A DNA stretch of 64,000 bases from assembly GCA_004431415.1 (NCBI GenBank), contig QPMI01000263.1, forward strand, positions 1 through 64,000, written 5' to 3'. Origin of the DNA: Cyanophora paradoxa. Lineage: Eukaryota; Glaucocystophyceae; Cyanophorales; Cyanophoraceae. The notes under the pieces were generated by a model. The model made no database searches and was not told the DNA's origin. It worked only from the letters and a program-made list of their open reading frames with translations. The stretch's first letter is position 1. Every line of letters starts with the position of its first letter. Made by a program: the position numbers and the translations under genes. Shown in pieces: positions 54,454-64,000 of this stretch.

Positions 54454-57400
54454 GCCGGCCTCGTCGCCGGCGCCGGCCGCGAGCGCCGCCGCCCCGAGGG
54501 CGCCGGGGCCGCCTCCGCCGCCACCGCCTCCGCGCTGATGGGCTTCGGGATCGCTGCGGGGCGGCGGCGTCAGGGCGAGGGGGGCCCGCGGCGGGGGCGC
54601 CCGGCGGGCCTGCGGTGGAGACGCGGGCGATCTCCTCGGCGATGAGGGCGCTGGTGCCGGCCTCCTCCGCCGCCTGCTGCTTCCGGATCTCCGCCAGCTG
54701 CTTCCCGAACTCCGCCTGCATGCTCTGCGCCTGCGCGGGGGTCAGGCCGGCCGGCCGGGCGGGGGGCCGGGGCGGGGCGCGCCTCCTGGAAGGTTTGGAC
54801 GCTCTTGTTGTAGACGAGGACGGACATCTCGTGGACGTCGGCCACCTCCTGCACCTGCGCCGCCCCCGCCCCGCTCGGCCCCGCCCCCGAGGGGGCCGGC
54901 GGGGCGCGGCCGCACCGCGTCCGGGGCCGGCTTGGTGGAGATCTCGCGGGTGGCGGGGAAGCGCTCCGAGGGGACGAGCTGCAGCTTCGTCGGGCGCGCC
55001 AGCATCTGGCTCAGCGCCGGTGCCAGCTCGTAGCTCTGCGGGCCGGGCGCGCGCTCAGGGCGGGACTTGGGTGCGGGCCGAGAGGGGCGGGGCGGGGCGG
55101 GGGGGCGGGCCTGCTCGAAGAGGGACTTGCGGCAGAAGATGTAGAGGCCGAGGCGGGCGCGGGAGAGGGCCACCACCAGGCGCCGCACGTCCCTGCGCCG
55201 GCCCGGGCCGGGCCCGCACGTCAGCCCAGCCCCCGCCGCGCGGCACCGCACAGCGCCCGCGCACCGGATGTGCCCGATCGCGCGCGTGCGGACGAGCGAG
55301 AGGAGCACGTCTGCGGGGCGCGTGAGGCGCGCCGGGGGGCAGGGGGGCGGGGCGGGCGGACAGTCGTTCTGCTGGCCCTGGTACTTGTCGACGGTGGAGA
55401 TGCACGCCGGCTGCCCGAAGAACGGGTTCCACGCGCACCGCTGCGGCGCTCTGTCAGGGCGGCGTGGGGGAGGGGCGGGGCGGGGCGGGCGGGGCGGGGC
55501 GGGCCTGGGCGATGACGTCCTTGAGGAGGTGCTTCTGGCCGTTGTACGTCGTCAAGATGCTGATCCGCGACGCCGGGTACCTGCGCAGCGCGTCAGGCGG
55601 GGCCGGGGCCGGGGGTGGGGGCGGGCGGGAGCGGCGGGGCGGGGGCGGACCCGAGGAGGCGCATGTACTGGTAGACGGCGACGATATACTCGGCCTCGGC
55701 GAGGTTCTGGTAGAAGAAGGGGGTCGGGTCCGACTCGCCGACGCCGTTCAGGGGGCCCACGTCGATGAGCTGGAAATCGTGCGCGAAGCTGCCGCCCCCG
55801 CGTGAGGGGCGGGCGGGGGCGGGGCGGGGCGGGGGGCGGGGGGCACCCGGCGTTGGCGAGGCGGTACTGGGAGTCGGAGTGGACGTTGGGGAGGTTGCCG
55901 AGGAACTTGTAGCGCCAGGAGTAGAGGTCGGCGATGCTCGGGCGGGCGCGCCCCTGCAGGTTGAGGTTCACCGTCGGCACCCCGAGGCGCACGAAGCGGG
56001 AGAAGAGGGACTGGTCGAGGTGGGAGTACTTGGCGAAGGCCAGGTTCTTGATGACGGGCGGCAGCTGGTGGTGGTCCCCGATGAGAACCACCCGCTTCAG
56101 CCGGCACTGCCCGTCCTGCTGGTTCTGCAGCAGCAGCGGGATGAACGTCTCGATCTCCATGATCTGGGCCGACTCCTCCATCAGCACGTTGTCGTACTGC
56201 GCGCCCGGCGTCAGCGGTGGGGGCGCGCGCAGGGCGGGGCGGGGCGGGGCGAAAGGCGCCTTGAAGCCCATGTTGACGAAGTCGCGGCGCTTGAGGGCGG
56301 CGTGCGTGCAGGTCATGGCGATGATCTTGGCCTGCTTGGAGATGAGGTAGTTGCCGCGGTCGCGCATGTTGCGCAGCAGCTCGAACGGCCGGCACATCTC
56401 CAGCTCCTCGAAGATCTGCGCCCCGCCGCCGTCAGCCACGCCCCCGCCGCCGCGGCGCGCCGTGCGCCGGCGGCTTGCCTTGCGGATGTGCTTCATGCAG
56501 CCGTCGGCGGTGCGGAGGTCGCCCTCGTAGCTCTGGCCCTTGAAGAGGGGCTGGGGGGCGGTGCGGAAGAAGCGGGTGAAGGGGAAGAGCTCCTGGAGCT
56601 TGGCCGGCGTGCGCTCGGCATCAGGGAGGCGGGCGAGCTTGAGCTGGAAGAGCTCCCAGCGGGCCACGACGTGGAAGAGGTAGAAGTGCTGCGCCGCCTC
56701 AGCGGCAGGGGCGCGGGGGCCGGGGCGGGGGCGCGGGCGGGCGCGCCTGGGCGGTCTCGCAGGTGTAGGCGGCGTCGTCGGAGAGTTCGAGGCTGCGGGC
56801 GAGGCGGCCCACCTCGTCGAGGAACTCGAGCCGCCGCGCCTGCCCCGCACATGCCGCTCGGCACCGCGCCGCGGCGGGGGCGGGGGCGGGGGCGGGCGCA
56901 CGAGCATGTAGTTGACGCGGCCGGCGCGGGAGAAGTCCTTGTCGGTGGCGAGCTCCTCCTCGCCGGCGCCGAGGCGCAGCAGGTGGATCTCGTTGACGTC
57001 CCGCTCCATGATCTTCTCGAAGAGGTCGTTCAGCGCGTTGTTCGAGTGCGTCACGATCAGCGTCCGCTGGTCCGGGAAGTTGTGGTAGATGTTCGAGATG
57101 ATCTGCGCCCCGCCGGCCCCGCTCAGACGCCGGCGGCCGGGCTGGGGCTCGGGGTCGGCCGGCTCGCCTGCACGGCAACGTCCGTCTTGCCGGTACCGGG
57201 CGGCCCGACGACCATCGTCAGCCCGTGGCTCATCCCGCTCTTGATCGCCTCCACTGCACGCCGCCGCGTCGGGCGGGCGCGGCGGGGGCGGGCGGCGGCG
57301 GGAGACGCACGCTGGACGGGGGTGAAGGGGACCTTGTTCTGGCGGGGGATGTCCTGGGGGTACGGGCCCGGGTCCGGCGGCAGGTACGGCTCCGCCACGA

Positions 57401-60400
57401 TCGGCTGGTCCTTCGCCTCCTGCGGCCCGCCCGCTCGCGCGCCGCCCGGGGAATTTGAGGGGGGGCGCCGGGGCGGACCTTGTCGGGGAAGGTGACGCGG
57501 AAGGGCGGGCGCAGCAGGGCCTTGTCCTCCGTCGAGAACTTCACCTTCTGGTCGGGGAAGCACGAGACGAGGTGCTCCGGCGACACGAACGTGTCCTGCC
57601 GCGCCGCGTCGGGCCCCGGCGGTGCCGCGGGGCGCGGGGCGCCGGCGGGGCGCACCTGGAAGTCGAAGGTCTTGACGGGGTTGGGCATGTTGTAGTAGGC
57701 GGCGGCGGCGGGGTCGCCGTAGCCTGCGCGCGGGGCGGCTCGGGGAGGGGCGCGGGAGAGGCCCCGGGGGCAGGCGGACCGAGGAAGACGTCGTGGAGCC
57801 ACTCGGGGACGACGAAGGGGGCGTTGCAGAGGTCCCGGATCGTCTCCAGCACCGCCTTGAAGTTGTTCTCCTGCGCGCCCGTCAGCCGCCGGGCGGCAAG
57901 GCCGGGGGCGGGGCGGGGGCGGGGCGGGGCGGGCCTTGGGGTTGCGGCGGAGGACGATGTTGAAGGTCTTGTAGGGGTCCTCCCCCGTGCGCTTCATGAG
58001 GAGCTGGTCAGCCTCGTACTGGGAGGCGTCGAAGGAGACCTTGAGGCGCCGCCAGTCGCCGATCGCCTCGTGCTCGTGCTGGTCCTTGTGCTCGTCGATC
58101 CGCACGTTCTTGCTGTCCAGCACCGCCTCGATCTCGGCGCCGCGCACGTAGACGAGGCCGTACTGCTGGGGGAAGGGGAGCCAGGTGGGGACGTCCTCGG
58201 GGCCGCTGCCGACGGGGTTGGAGGCGCGGATGGTGAGGAGGAAGATGACGTCGTGCTGCTTGAGGGTGTCCCACTCGCGCCGCACGTGCGGCTTGGCGTT
58301 GCGGACGTTGAAGTGGACCTCGCCGCGCACGCGGCTCGGCTTGGTCTCGCCGAGGCGCGGCTTGCCGATGTCGTTCATGTCGACCTTCTTGATGGGGATG
58401 GCCATGCGGGCCCACCCCTCGAACACCGTCTCCCCCTTGAAGGTCCGCTTCGGGTTCAGCCGCCGCACCACGTCCTCCACGTCCTCCCGGATCTCGTACC
58501 TGCCCCGCGCCCCGCCCCCGCTCGGCCCCGCGCCCCCGCGCCCCGCCCCGCGAGCGCCCCCGCCGCGCACGTCGACTCGAGGCGGAAGAGGTTGAAGTTG
58601 CGGAGGAGGTAGTCGTGGAAGGTCAGGAACTGCAGGTTCAGCTTCGGCAGCGCCTGCGCCCGGCCCCGCGTCGGCGGCCCGCCGTGCGCGGGGGCGGGGG
58701 CGGGGGCGGGGGCGGGGAAGGGCACCAGGCAGGTCTCGCCGGTGTAGGAGCCCGTGGGGACGAGGTTCTCGTCGAAGAGGACCTCCTGCGGGGCCGTTAG
58801 GCCAGGCACACGGGCAGCGCGGGGGCAGCCGGCGGGCCTCGGTGGGGTACAGCGGGATGGCGTTCATCTGCTCCAGCTGCAGCCGCCGCTTCTCGTGCGT
58901 CAGGACGAGCAGCTCGAGCATCAGCTCCCGGCTCTCCGTCGGCTTCTCCGCCTGCGCGGGGGTCGGCGGGGCGGGGCGGGCGGGGCGGGGGCGGGGGACC
59001 TGGGGCAGGAGCTTGAGGCGCCAGCAGAGCTCGAAGAGCTTCTCGTCGGTGAGGAGCCCGAGGTGCCGCAGGAGCGCCTCCCGCTGCTCGAAGCGCCCGA
59101 TCGACGTCATCGCCAGCTCCTTCAGGTCTGCCGCCCCCGTCGCCCCGCGCCCCCAGAGCGGGGGCCGCCGGGGCGCCCGCACCGCCGAGGAAGTACTTGT
59201 ACGCGATGTTCTGCAGCGTGGAGAGGCGCGTCGTGTGGATCGCCACGAGCTCGTCCTCCGTCTGCGCGCCCCGCGTCGGCGGCGGCGGGGCGGGGCGGGC
59301 GGCGTGCGGGCGGGGGCGGACGAGGAAGGAGCCGGTGTGGTCGTTGATCTCGAAGCCCTGGTAGAACGCCAGCATGTCCAGCAGCTGCGCGTACAGCCTG
59401 CGCGCGCGACGCTCGGCCCCGCCCCGCCCGCCCGCCCGCCCGCCCGCGCGGGTGGCGCCGGCGTGAGGCGCACCGGCCCTCCGGCATCGTCCGCAGAGGG
59501 TGCATGCGGGCCTTGAGGACGATGTGGTGGTCCTGCGCCCGACCCGGAGCGCTCAGCGCAAGACAGCGGGGGCCCGGGCGCCGGGCCGGACCTCGAGGAC
59601 GGCGCGGAAGAAGCGGCGAGTCGGGAGCTGGCCCATGAGGTCGACAAGCAGCTCGAGAGAGCGCTCCAGGAAGAGGACCGTCTCCCGCGAGGCTGGGCGG
59701 AGCGTCAGGCGCCGGGGCCGCGGCGGGCCCGGGCGCGACGCACGGGTCTGGTCTCCCGTGACGCCGGAGAGGGTCGCGAGGAACTCCTTCAGCATTGAAG
59801 GAAGGAAGTTGACCTGCGCGGCGGCTTGGCGGGGTGGGGCGGCGCGGCGCAGGCAGGCCGCGGACCTCGTGGCGCGGGCCGGTCGGCGGGTTCTTCGCCT
59901 CCTTCTGCTTGAGGACCTTCCAGTGCTTCTGCAGCTGCGGGTACGCGCTCAGCTCCTTCTCCAGCTTGCCCGGCGAGAGCGTGTTCCAGATCGGAAGGGA
60001 GACGAGTCTGTGGGCGAGGGCGCGGCTCAGCTTCGACGCGGGCCGTGCGAGAGGTACGCGGTGGCGCACTTGAGGCACTCCTTTCGGACCATCTCGTCCT
60101 CAAGGCTCTGGAAACAATTGATGAAGAACACGATGTAGGCGGTCCGCTCCGCCAGACTCATCTCCTTGTGCTCGTCCCGAAGGCCCAAAGCGCGGTTGAA
60201 GAACGCCGAGAACACACCATCTCGCTTGTGGAAGGCGCCTGCACGCACGCACATAAGGCGCTACTATGAGCGGGGCCCGGGACAAGGGCGATGGGCGGCG
60301 CGAGGGGCTAGCTGGAACGAGCCAGGCGGCGGCACGGCCCAGCTCCCTAGCTGCCGCACTTCGAATGACGGTCAAGGCGGGAGAAACGAACCCCACACGG

Positions 60401-60790
60401 GCACGTTCTCGCGGAACTTCTCGTTGACCATGACGAGGATCGACATCGTGTGCGCTACGGACGACGCCTTCGGATCGTAGTGCGGCCACAGATAGCTGCA
60501 AGCGCGCGGGGCGTGAGGCCCAGCACGGGCCCGGGGCGGCGGGCGGCGGACCTCTCAAGGTACGTGCTGAACTCGAGCAGCATCTTGCGCGTGACTGGCA
60601 TCGAAACGAGGTCCTCATCCTTGTAGATCCGCTCCACCACCTTCTTGTCGAAGGGCTTCTTCGCGTTCGCGCCGACCCAACTTTCCGACGCGATCTGTGT
60701 CAGGGGATCTGCATTGAGCTCCTCGATTGTCGGCGCGTGAACGCCTTTCCTGGGCTTCGCCTTTCCGGGGGCCTCGTCGCCCCGCGGCAT
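54100..60790 (-). CDS. AQR: Aquarius, intron-binding spliceosomal RNA helicase (SF1)
   Basis: The ATG at 60790 reads [20 protein letters not shown], then [20 protein letters not shown] and [10 protein letters not shown]. The Aquarius N-terminal armadillo-like part follows ([54 protein letters not shown]). The stalk and beta-barrel hold [27 protein letters not shown] and [13 protein letters not shown]. The SF1 helicase core contains Walker [14 protein letters not shown] (about 57.2 kb), [29 protein letters not shown], the Walker B variant [66 protein letters not shown] and [12 protein letters not shown]. The family remodels the intron-binding complex in pre-catalytic spliceosomes. More than twenty introns of about 63 nt interrupt it, several GC-AG. 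The C-terminus carries an extra acidic/basic tail (54453-54100). Confidence 0.93.
56197..56259 (-). other. 63-nt GC-AG intron in Aquarius
   Basis: GGCTTCAAG|GCGCCT...GCTGACGCCGGGCGCGCAG|TACGACAAC joins MGFK to YDNVLMEE as in Aquarius homologues. The branch-like CTGAC lies 13 nt before the acceptor AG. Confidence 0.75.
56416..56478 (-). other. 63-nt GC-AG intron in Aquarius
   Basis: CGCAAG|GCAAGC...GGCTGACGGC...GCGCAG|ATCTTC joins MKHIRK to IFEELEM, matching the family. Confidence 0.7.
57871..57934 (-). other. 64-nt GC-AG intron in Aquarius with CCCCG array
   Basis: AACCCCAAG|GCCCGCCCC...GGCTGACGGGCGCGCAG|GAGAACAAC joins VLRRNPK to [14 protein letters not shown], the family sequence. Confidence 0.75.
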
Positions 60791-61278
60791 CGCTGCTCCG
60801 ACTGGGTACGCGAACTCAAAACACAACCACCCTGCCCGATGTTCGCGGCGTCTGCGGCGCCCGCCAAGGTGCGGTTGACCTCGTCCTGGCCTTCTGCGAC
60901 AGCCCCAGCGGCGGCGTGCCAGGCGTCCCCCGATCTCCGCAGCTCGTGTTCGTCCTCCGTCTCCGTGCGTCCCCGGCCGAGCCCCCGCGTTGTTTCATTG
61001 GATATAGTCCCGTGCTTATGCGGCGACGATCGTACGCCACGGCGATCCGCAGGCCTTCGCGGGCGCCGTCTGTGATCGGAATAATGCCGTGGCGTCGGCG
61101 CCGCTACACAGATCCAGGACGACATTCGGCGGATCGTTGTTTGCGCTCCATGCCACTTTCCGGTGCGTCCTCTCAGAGCGGAGGCGTTGGCGGCGCTTTG
61201 ACGCGCGGCAACCCGCGCAGCGGGCGCCGCTTGTCGTGGCGGGAGGCGGAACGGCTCCCGGTGCCACCCGGCGTCGTG
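60791..61278. promoter_or_regulatory. Divergent spacer between Aquarius and a coiled-coil gene
   Basis: About 490 bp separate ATG 60790 (minus) and ATG 61279 (plus). Open frames here are small and unsupported. The shared promoter is inferred. Confidence 0.4.
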
Positions 61279-62344
61279 ATGGCAAGCGAGGAGCACCAGG
61301 ATGCACCCGAGCCGGACCCGCGGAAGGAGAGGCTGGAGCGCTCGCTCTCATCGCTGCGGGGGCCGGCGGCCGCGCCGGGGCGGCTGCACGCGTCCCTCGT
61401 GCGGGCGGTGGACGCGGCGGCAGAGGCGGTGTGCCGGGCGACGGGCGTAGATCCGCCGGAGGAGCGGCGGCGGGCGCTCCGCTCCGTGCTGCTGCTCGTC
61501 GGCGTGCCCGCGACGGTGATTGCCGCGAGCCAGGTCCTCCCGACCCCCGCCGTCGTCGCCCTGGACATCGGTGCGCCGCCGCCCGCCCCCGGCCGCGCCA
61601 TCGCCGGCGCGAGGGCTCCGTTCGACGCGGGGCGGGGCCAGGGGTGCTGGCGATGAACATGCTCTGGTGGCTGGACCTCTCGGCGATCCAGGTGGCGCAG
61701 AAGCGGATCGAGGCGGACGTGGACGCGCTGCTGCGGGAGCAGGCCGAGGTGGACCGCGAGCAGGAGCTCCTCGTCGCCATCGCCGCCAGCAAGCACGCCG
61801 AGCTCGAGGCCCGCCGCCCCGCCCCGCCCCGCCCCGCCCCGCCCTGCAGCGGCCTCTGAGGCCGGCGCAGGAGCTGCGGGAGGAGACGCAGCGCGTGGCG
61901 GCGGCGCAGGCGGGCATGTCCCCGGGGGAGGCCCTCTTCCGTCGCAGCCGCCTCCTCGTCCGTGCCCGCGAGGTCCTGCCAACCGCCCCGCCCCGCCCCT
62001 CGGGGGCCGGCGCCGAGGCGGGGCGGGGCGGGGCGCAGGTGCAGGAGGACGTGGCGACGGCGTACGCGGCGGAGGCGCACGTGCGCGGCCCCGCCCCGCG
62101 CCCCCCGCGCGCCGCCCGAGGCGAGGCGGGGCGGGCGGCGGCGCAGGTGATGAACCGCATGGCGGAGCTCTCCAAGGAGGCCGACGGCATCGCCATCCGC
62201 TCCGAGGTCCCCCGCCCCAGCCCCGCCGGCCCCGCCGCCCCTCGAGCCCCGCCCCCGCAGGAGCTCAAGAAGCGCGCGGACGCCGTGCTCGCCCCGGAGT
62301 GGATCGCCCCGGAGCCCTGGCAGCCCTGGTCCCGGCCCCGCTGA
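61279..62344 (+). CDS. Unrecognised coiled-coil protein
   Basis: The ATG at 61279 gives MASEEHQDAPEPDPRKERLE, then LHASLVRAVDAAAEAVCRAT and VLLLVGVPATVIAASQVLP, a moderately hydrophobic helix. A GTGCGC intron (from 61573) joins VVALDIG to VLAMNMLWWLDLSAIQVAQK and a charged coiled coil (RIEADVDALLREQAEVDREQ). Further exons read LREETQRVAAAQAGMSPGEA, VQEDVATAYAAEAHVR, VMNRMAELSKEADGIAIRSE and LKKRADAVLAPEWIAPEPWQ, ending PWSRPR at 62344. The two hydrophobic segments could be membrane-associated. No family recognised. Introns again show CCCCGCCCCG arrays. Confidence 0.65.
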
Positions 62345-62876
62345 GCTCTCGCCCGCCGTCAGCCAGCACCTCCCATTCCTCGCCTTTCCCCCGACTCGGT
62401 GACTTCCACCTTCTTTCATTTTACGCTCGGTTTTGATTATCGGCTCGGTTTTCATTAGAACGGGAGCTCTCTATCTTCTTTCATGCATATGGGTAAATTT
62501 TGAAGGTTGTGTGCTTTAGGCGTGGGTGTACATTCGCTGTTGTTGTACTCGTAGCTCTAGTCAGTTGTCGTGTGCTTGAGTAGGAGCGCTTCCTAGGTCT
62601 AGATCTTGCTGTTGAACCCATTCACTCCATTTTCGCTGTTTGTCATTAGTACCCACTCCCTTCCATTACATTACGCCAACTCTCGACATGTTATGCGCCC
62701 CGGCGGGGGCTACTGAGGCCCCCGTTCGGCGAACGGGGCTGGTCATGGCTGCGAGTGGTTTTCGCCAGGCCGTGCCCGTCCGCCACGAGTGACTCAGTGA
62801 CGGTCTCACATGTGCACCGGTACCACCAATCATCAAATCACGGGATTCAGCGGGTCGCCCCGGCCTGCGGATGCCG
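62345..62876. other. Convergent AT-rich spacer
   Basis: T-rich, low-GC 3' sequence (62380-62660) with CTCGGTTTT repeated at 62426 and 62443. No gene was seen. It presumably holds both 3' ends. Confidence 0.45.
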
Positions 62877-64000
62877 TCAAAGGCGCCTTGAGAAAGAGCG
62901 CGGGCAGAGGCGCACGTCGGCGGCGCTGTAGGCGAGGGCGCCGGCGAGCTGGATGCCCTCCTGCTCGGCGTCCTCCGGCACCGGCGCCTCCAGGGAGCGC
63001 CCGGCGTGCCCCGGCGCGGGGCCCCCTGCAGTCTCCTGCCGGCGCCGCATGAGGCGATCGCCCGCTGTGTGCCCAGGAAAGGAGCCACGACGCACCCGCT
63101 CCTTCCCCTTCTCGCGCGCGGCGGCCTGGCTGCGCGCCCGGGTGCTCCCGCTCGGGCCGGCCATCGCCTTGTCGCCCGCGAGGGCCGCGGCGCGCGCGGC
63201 CGCCGCCTTCGCCGCCCGCTCCCGGGCGCTGGGCCTGCGGCGGCGGCGGGTCAGGTCGCGGGCGACGGGCGGGGGCGCGGGGCGTGGGGCGGGGGCGCGG
63301 GGGCGGACAGAGGGCAGTGGGCGGCGGCGGCGAGCTCGGGGAGGGCGTCGAGGTCGAGGCGGGCGGCCTCGCACTGCTTCCGCAGCTGCTCGAGCTTCTC
63401 CTCGCTGAGCTCCAGGAGGGCCCCCTCCGCCACCCGCCCCAGGTCCTCCAGCACCTCCTGGATCACCTCCCGGTACCCCCCCGGGATCTCCCGGAAGAGG
63501 CCCTCGAACTGCCTCCGCAGCGGCTTCTTCACCTGCGCCCGCAGCGTGGCGGCGTCAGCGGGGCGCGAGGGGCGTTGGGCGGGGCGGCGCGCCTGGTTGC
63601 AGACGCTGCCGAGGGTCTCGATGTAGGTGGCGAAGGGCGCGTTGCGGTACCTCCGCCGCATCGCCTCGAGCACGTGCTCCAGGCGCAGCTCGCCGGCCGG
63701 CGCCTGCCTCTGCGCCGGCGTGTGGGGCGCGGGCGCCGGGCGCGGGCTGCGCGGCGGGCGCGCACGGCGAGCCTGGAGCGGAGGCCGGCGAGGAGGTCGG
63801 CGAGCTCGTGGCGGAGGCCCCGGAAGAAGGCCGGCTTGATCGTCTTCTCCATGAACGCCCGCACGTCCCGCACCACGCTCCGGTACAGGTACCCGTGCAC
63901 CTCCGCCTCCAGGCGCCTGCGGGAGGTCGGCGCCGGCCGGGGGCGCGGGGGCGGGCGCGCTGCGCACTCGTTGTACTTGTCGATGATGGAGGCGGCGGCG
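62877..64000 (-). CDS. Partial gene, helical protein of unknown function (5' end beyond the window)
   Basis: Reading from the right edge on the minus strand, the exons are ASIIDKYNECAA (63.98 kb), then VHGYLYRSVVRDVRAFMEKT, IKPAFFRGLRHELADLLAGL, LEHVLEAMRRRYRNAPFATY, IETLGSVCNQ, VKKPLRRQFEGLFREIPGGY, REVIQEVLEDLGRVAEGALL and KLEQLRKQCEAARLDLDALP. The end is basic and Ala-rich (ARERAAKAAAARAAALAGDK) with a stop near 62877. All segments are strongly helical with mixed charge. No diagnostic motif is present. The start lies outside the window, so family assignment was not attempted. Confidence in coding is high because heptad-like helices run through several consecutive exons with good splice sites. 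Confidence 0.6.

Noticed and set aside
55765-57495. 576-codon plus-strand frame opposite Aquarius
   Set aside because: It is antisense to exons whose minus-strand translation matches Aquarius motif by motif.

Overview
This window is eukaryotic nuclear DNA from a unicellular, very GC-rich protist, most likely an alga. By eye GC is well above 65 % outside a few AT-richer spacers. The eukaryotic call rests on many short spliceosomal introns, mostly with GTGCGC/GTACCC donors but several with GC donors. These introns usually carry a CTGAC/CTGAG branch-like motif 10-15 nt before the acceptor AG. The gene content agrees: a 20S proteasome beta-1 subunit, the spliceosomal helicase Aquarius, a ZZ zinc finger, an acyl-CoA-binding domain, an ankyrin-TIR pair, and Golgi-type type II membrane proteins. 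A haptophyte or pelagophyte would fit the GC and the intron style, but I cannot fix the lineage. Two genes of centriolar/ciliary character hint at a flagellated cell.

Region 1 (about 1.5-16.0 kb) is the most unusual. Two long ankyrin-repeat genes diverge from one roughly 400-bp spacer, and both end in a TIR domain. Their 3' parts are clearly paralogous, including one intron whose sequence is still similar, so the locus is an inverted duplication. Copy B (plus strand) keeps a textbook TIR with VFISY, VVFVASP and a WCxxEL helix carrying the expected NADase glutamate. Copy A (minus strand) has lost the SY motif and appears frame-shifted before that helix. Together they look like an algal sensor/effector pair and are my candidate for an undescribed system.

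Region 2 (16-25.3 kb) holds decayed copies of a Ser/Pro repeat and a small four-exon gene of unknown function. It ends with a large modular membrane-anchored subtilase: signal peptide, I9 propeptide, S8 catalytic domain, EGF, KNH-like and PPC-like beta domains, Ser/Pro stalk, SEA-like domain, TM and cytoplasmic tail. Its catalytic His sits on a 9-nt microexon. The subtilase diverges from the proteasome beta-1 gene (25.7-26.9 kb), whose eight exons could be resolved completely.

Region 3 (27-43.4 kb) contains an unrecognised beta-rich gene and two divergent type II membrane genes, one a PGAP4/MGAT4-like glycosyltransferase and the other a conserved lumenal protein. A weak coiled-coil gene and a coiled-coil protein ending in a TPPP-like fold follow.

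Region 4 (43.4-64 kb) contains a hairpin-bearing spacer, a tail-anchored SLDNRRL-motif protein, an ACBP-domain protein, an LRR/coiled-coil (LRRCC1-like) gene and a small ZZ-finger gene. The nearly 7-kb Aquarius gene comes next, followed by a divergent coiled-coil gene and a 5'-truncated gene at the right edge. Genes are mostly arranged divergently or convergently with spacers of 0.2-1.4 kb. Except where exons are listed, gene bounds are outer limits of spliced genes and individual splice sites were not all resolved.
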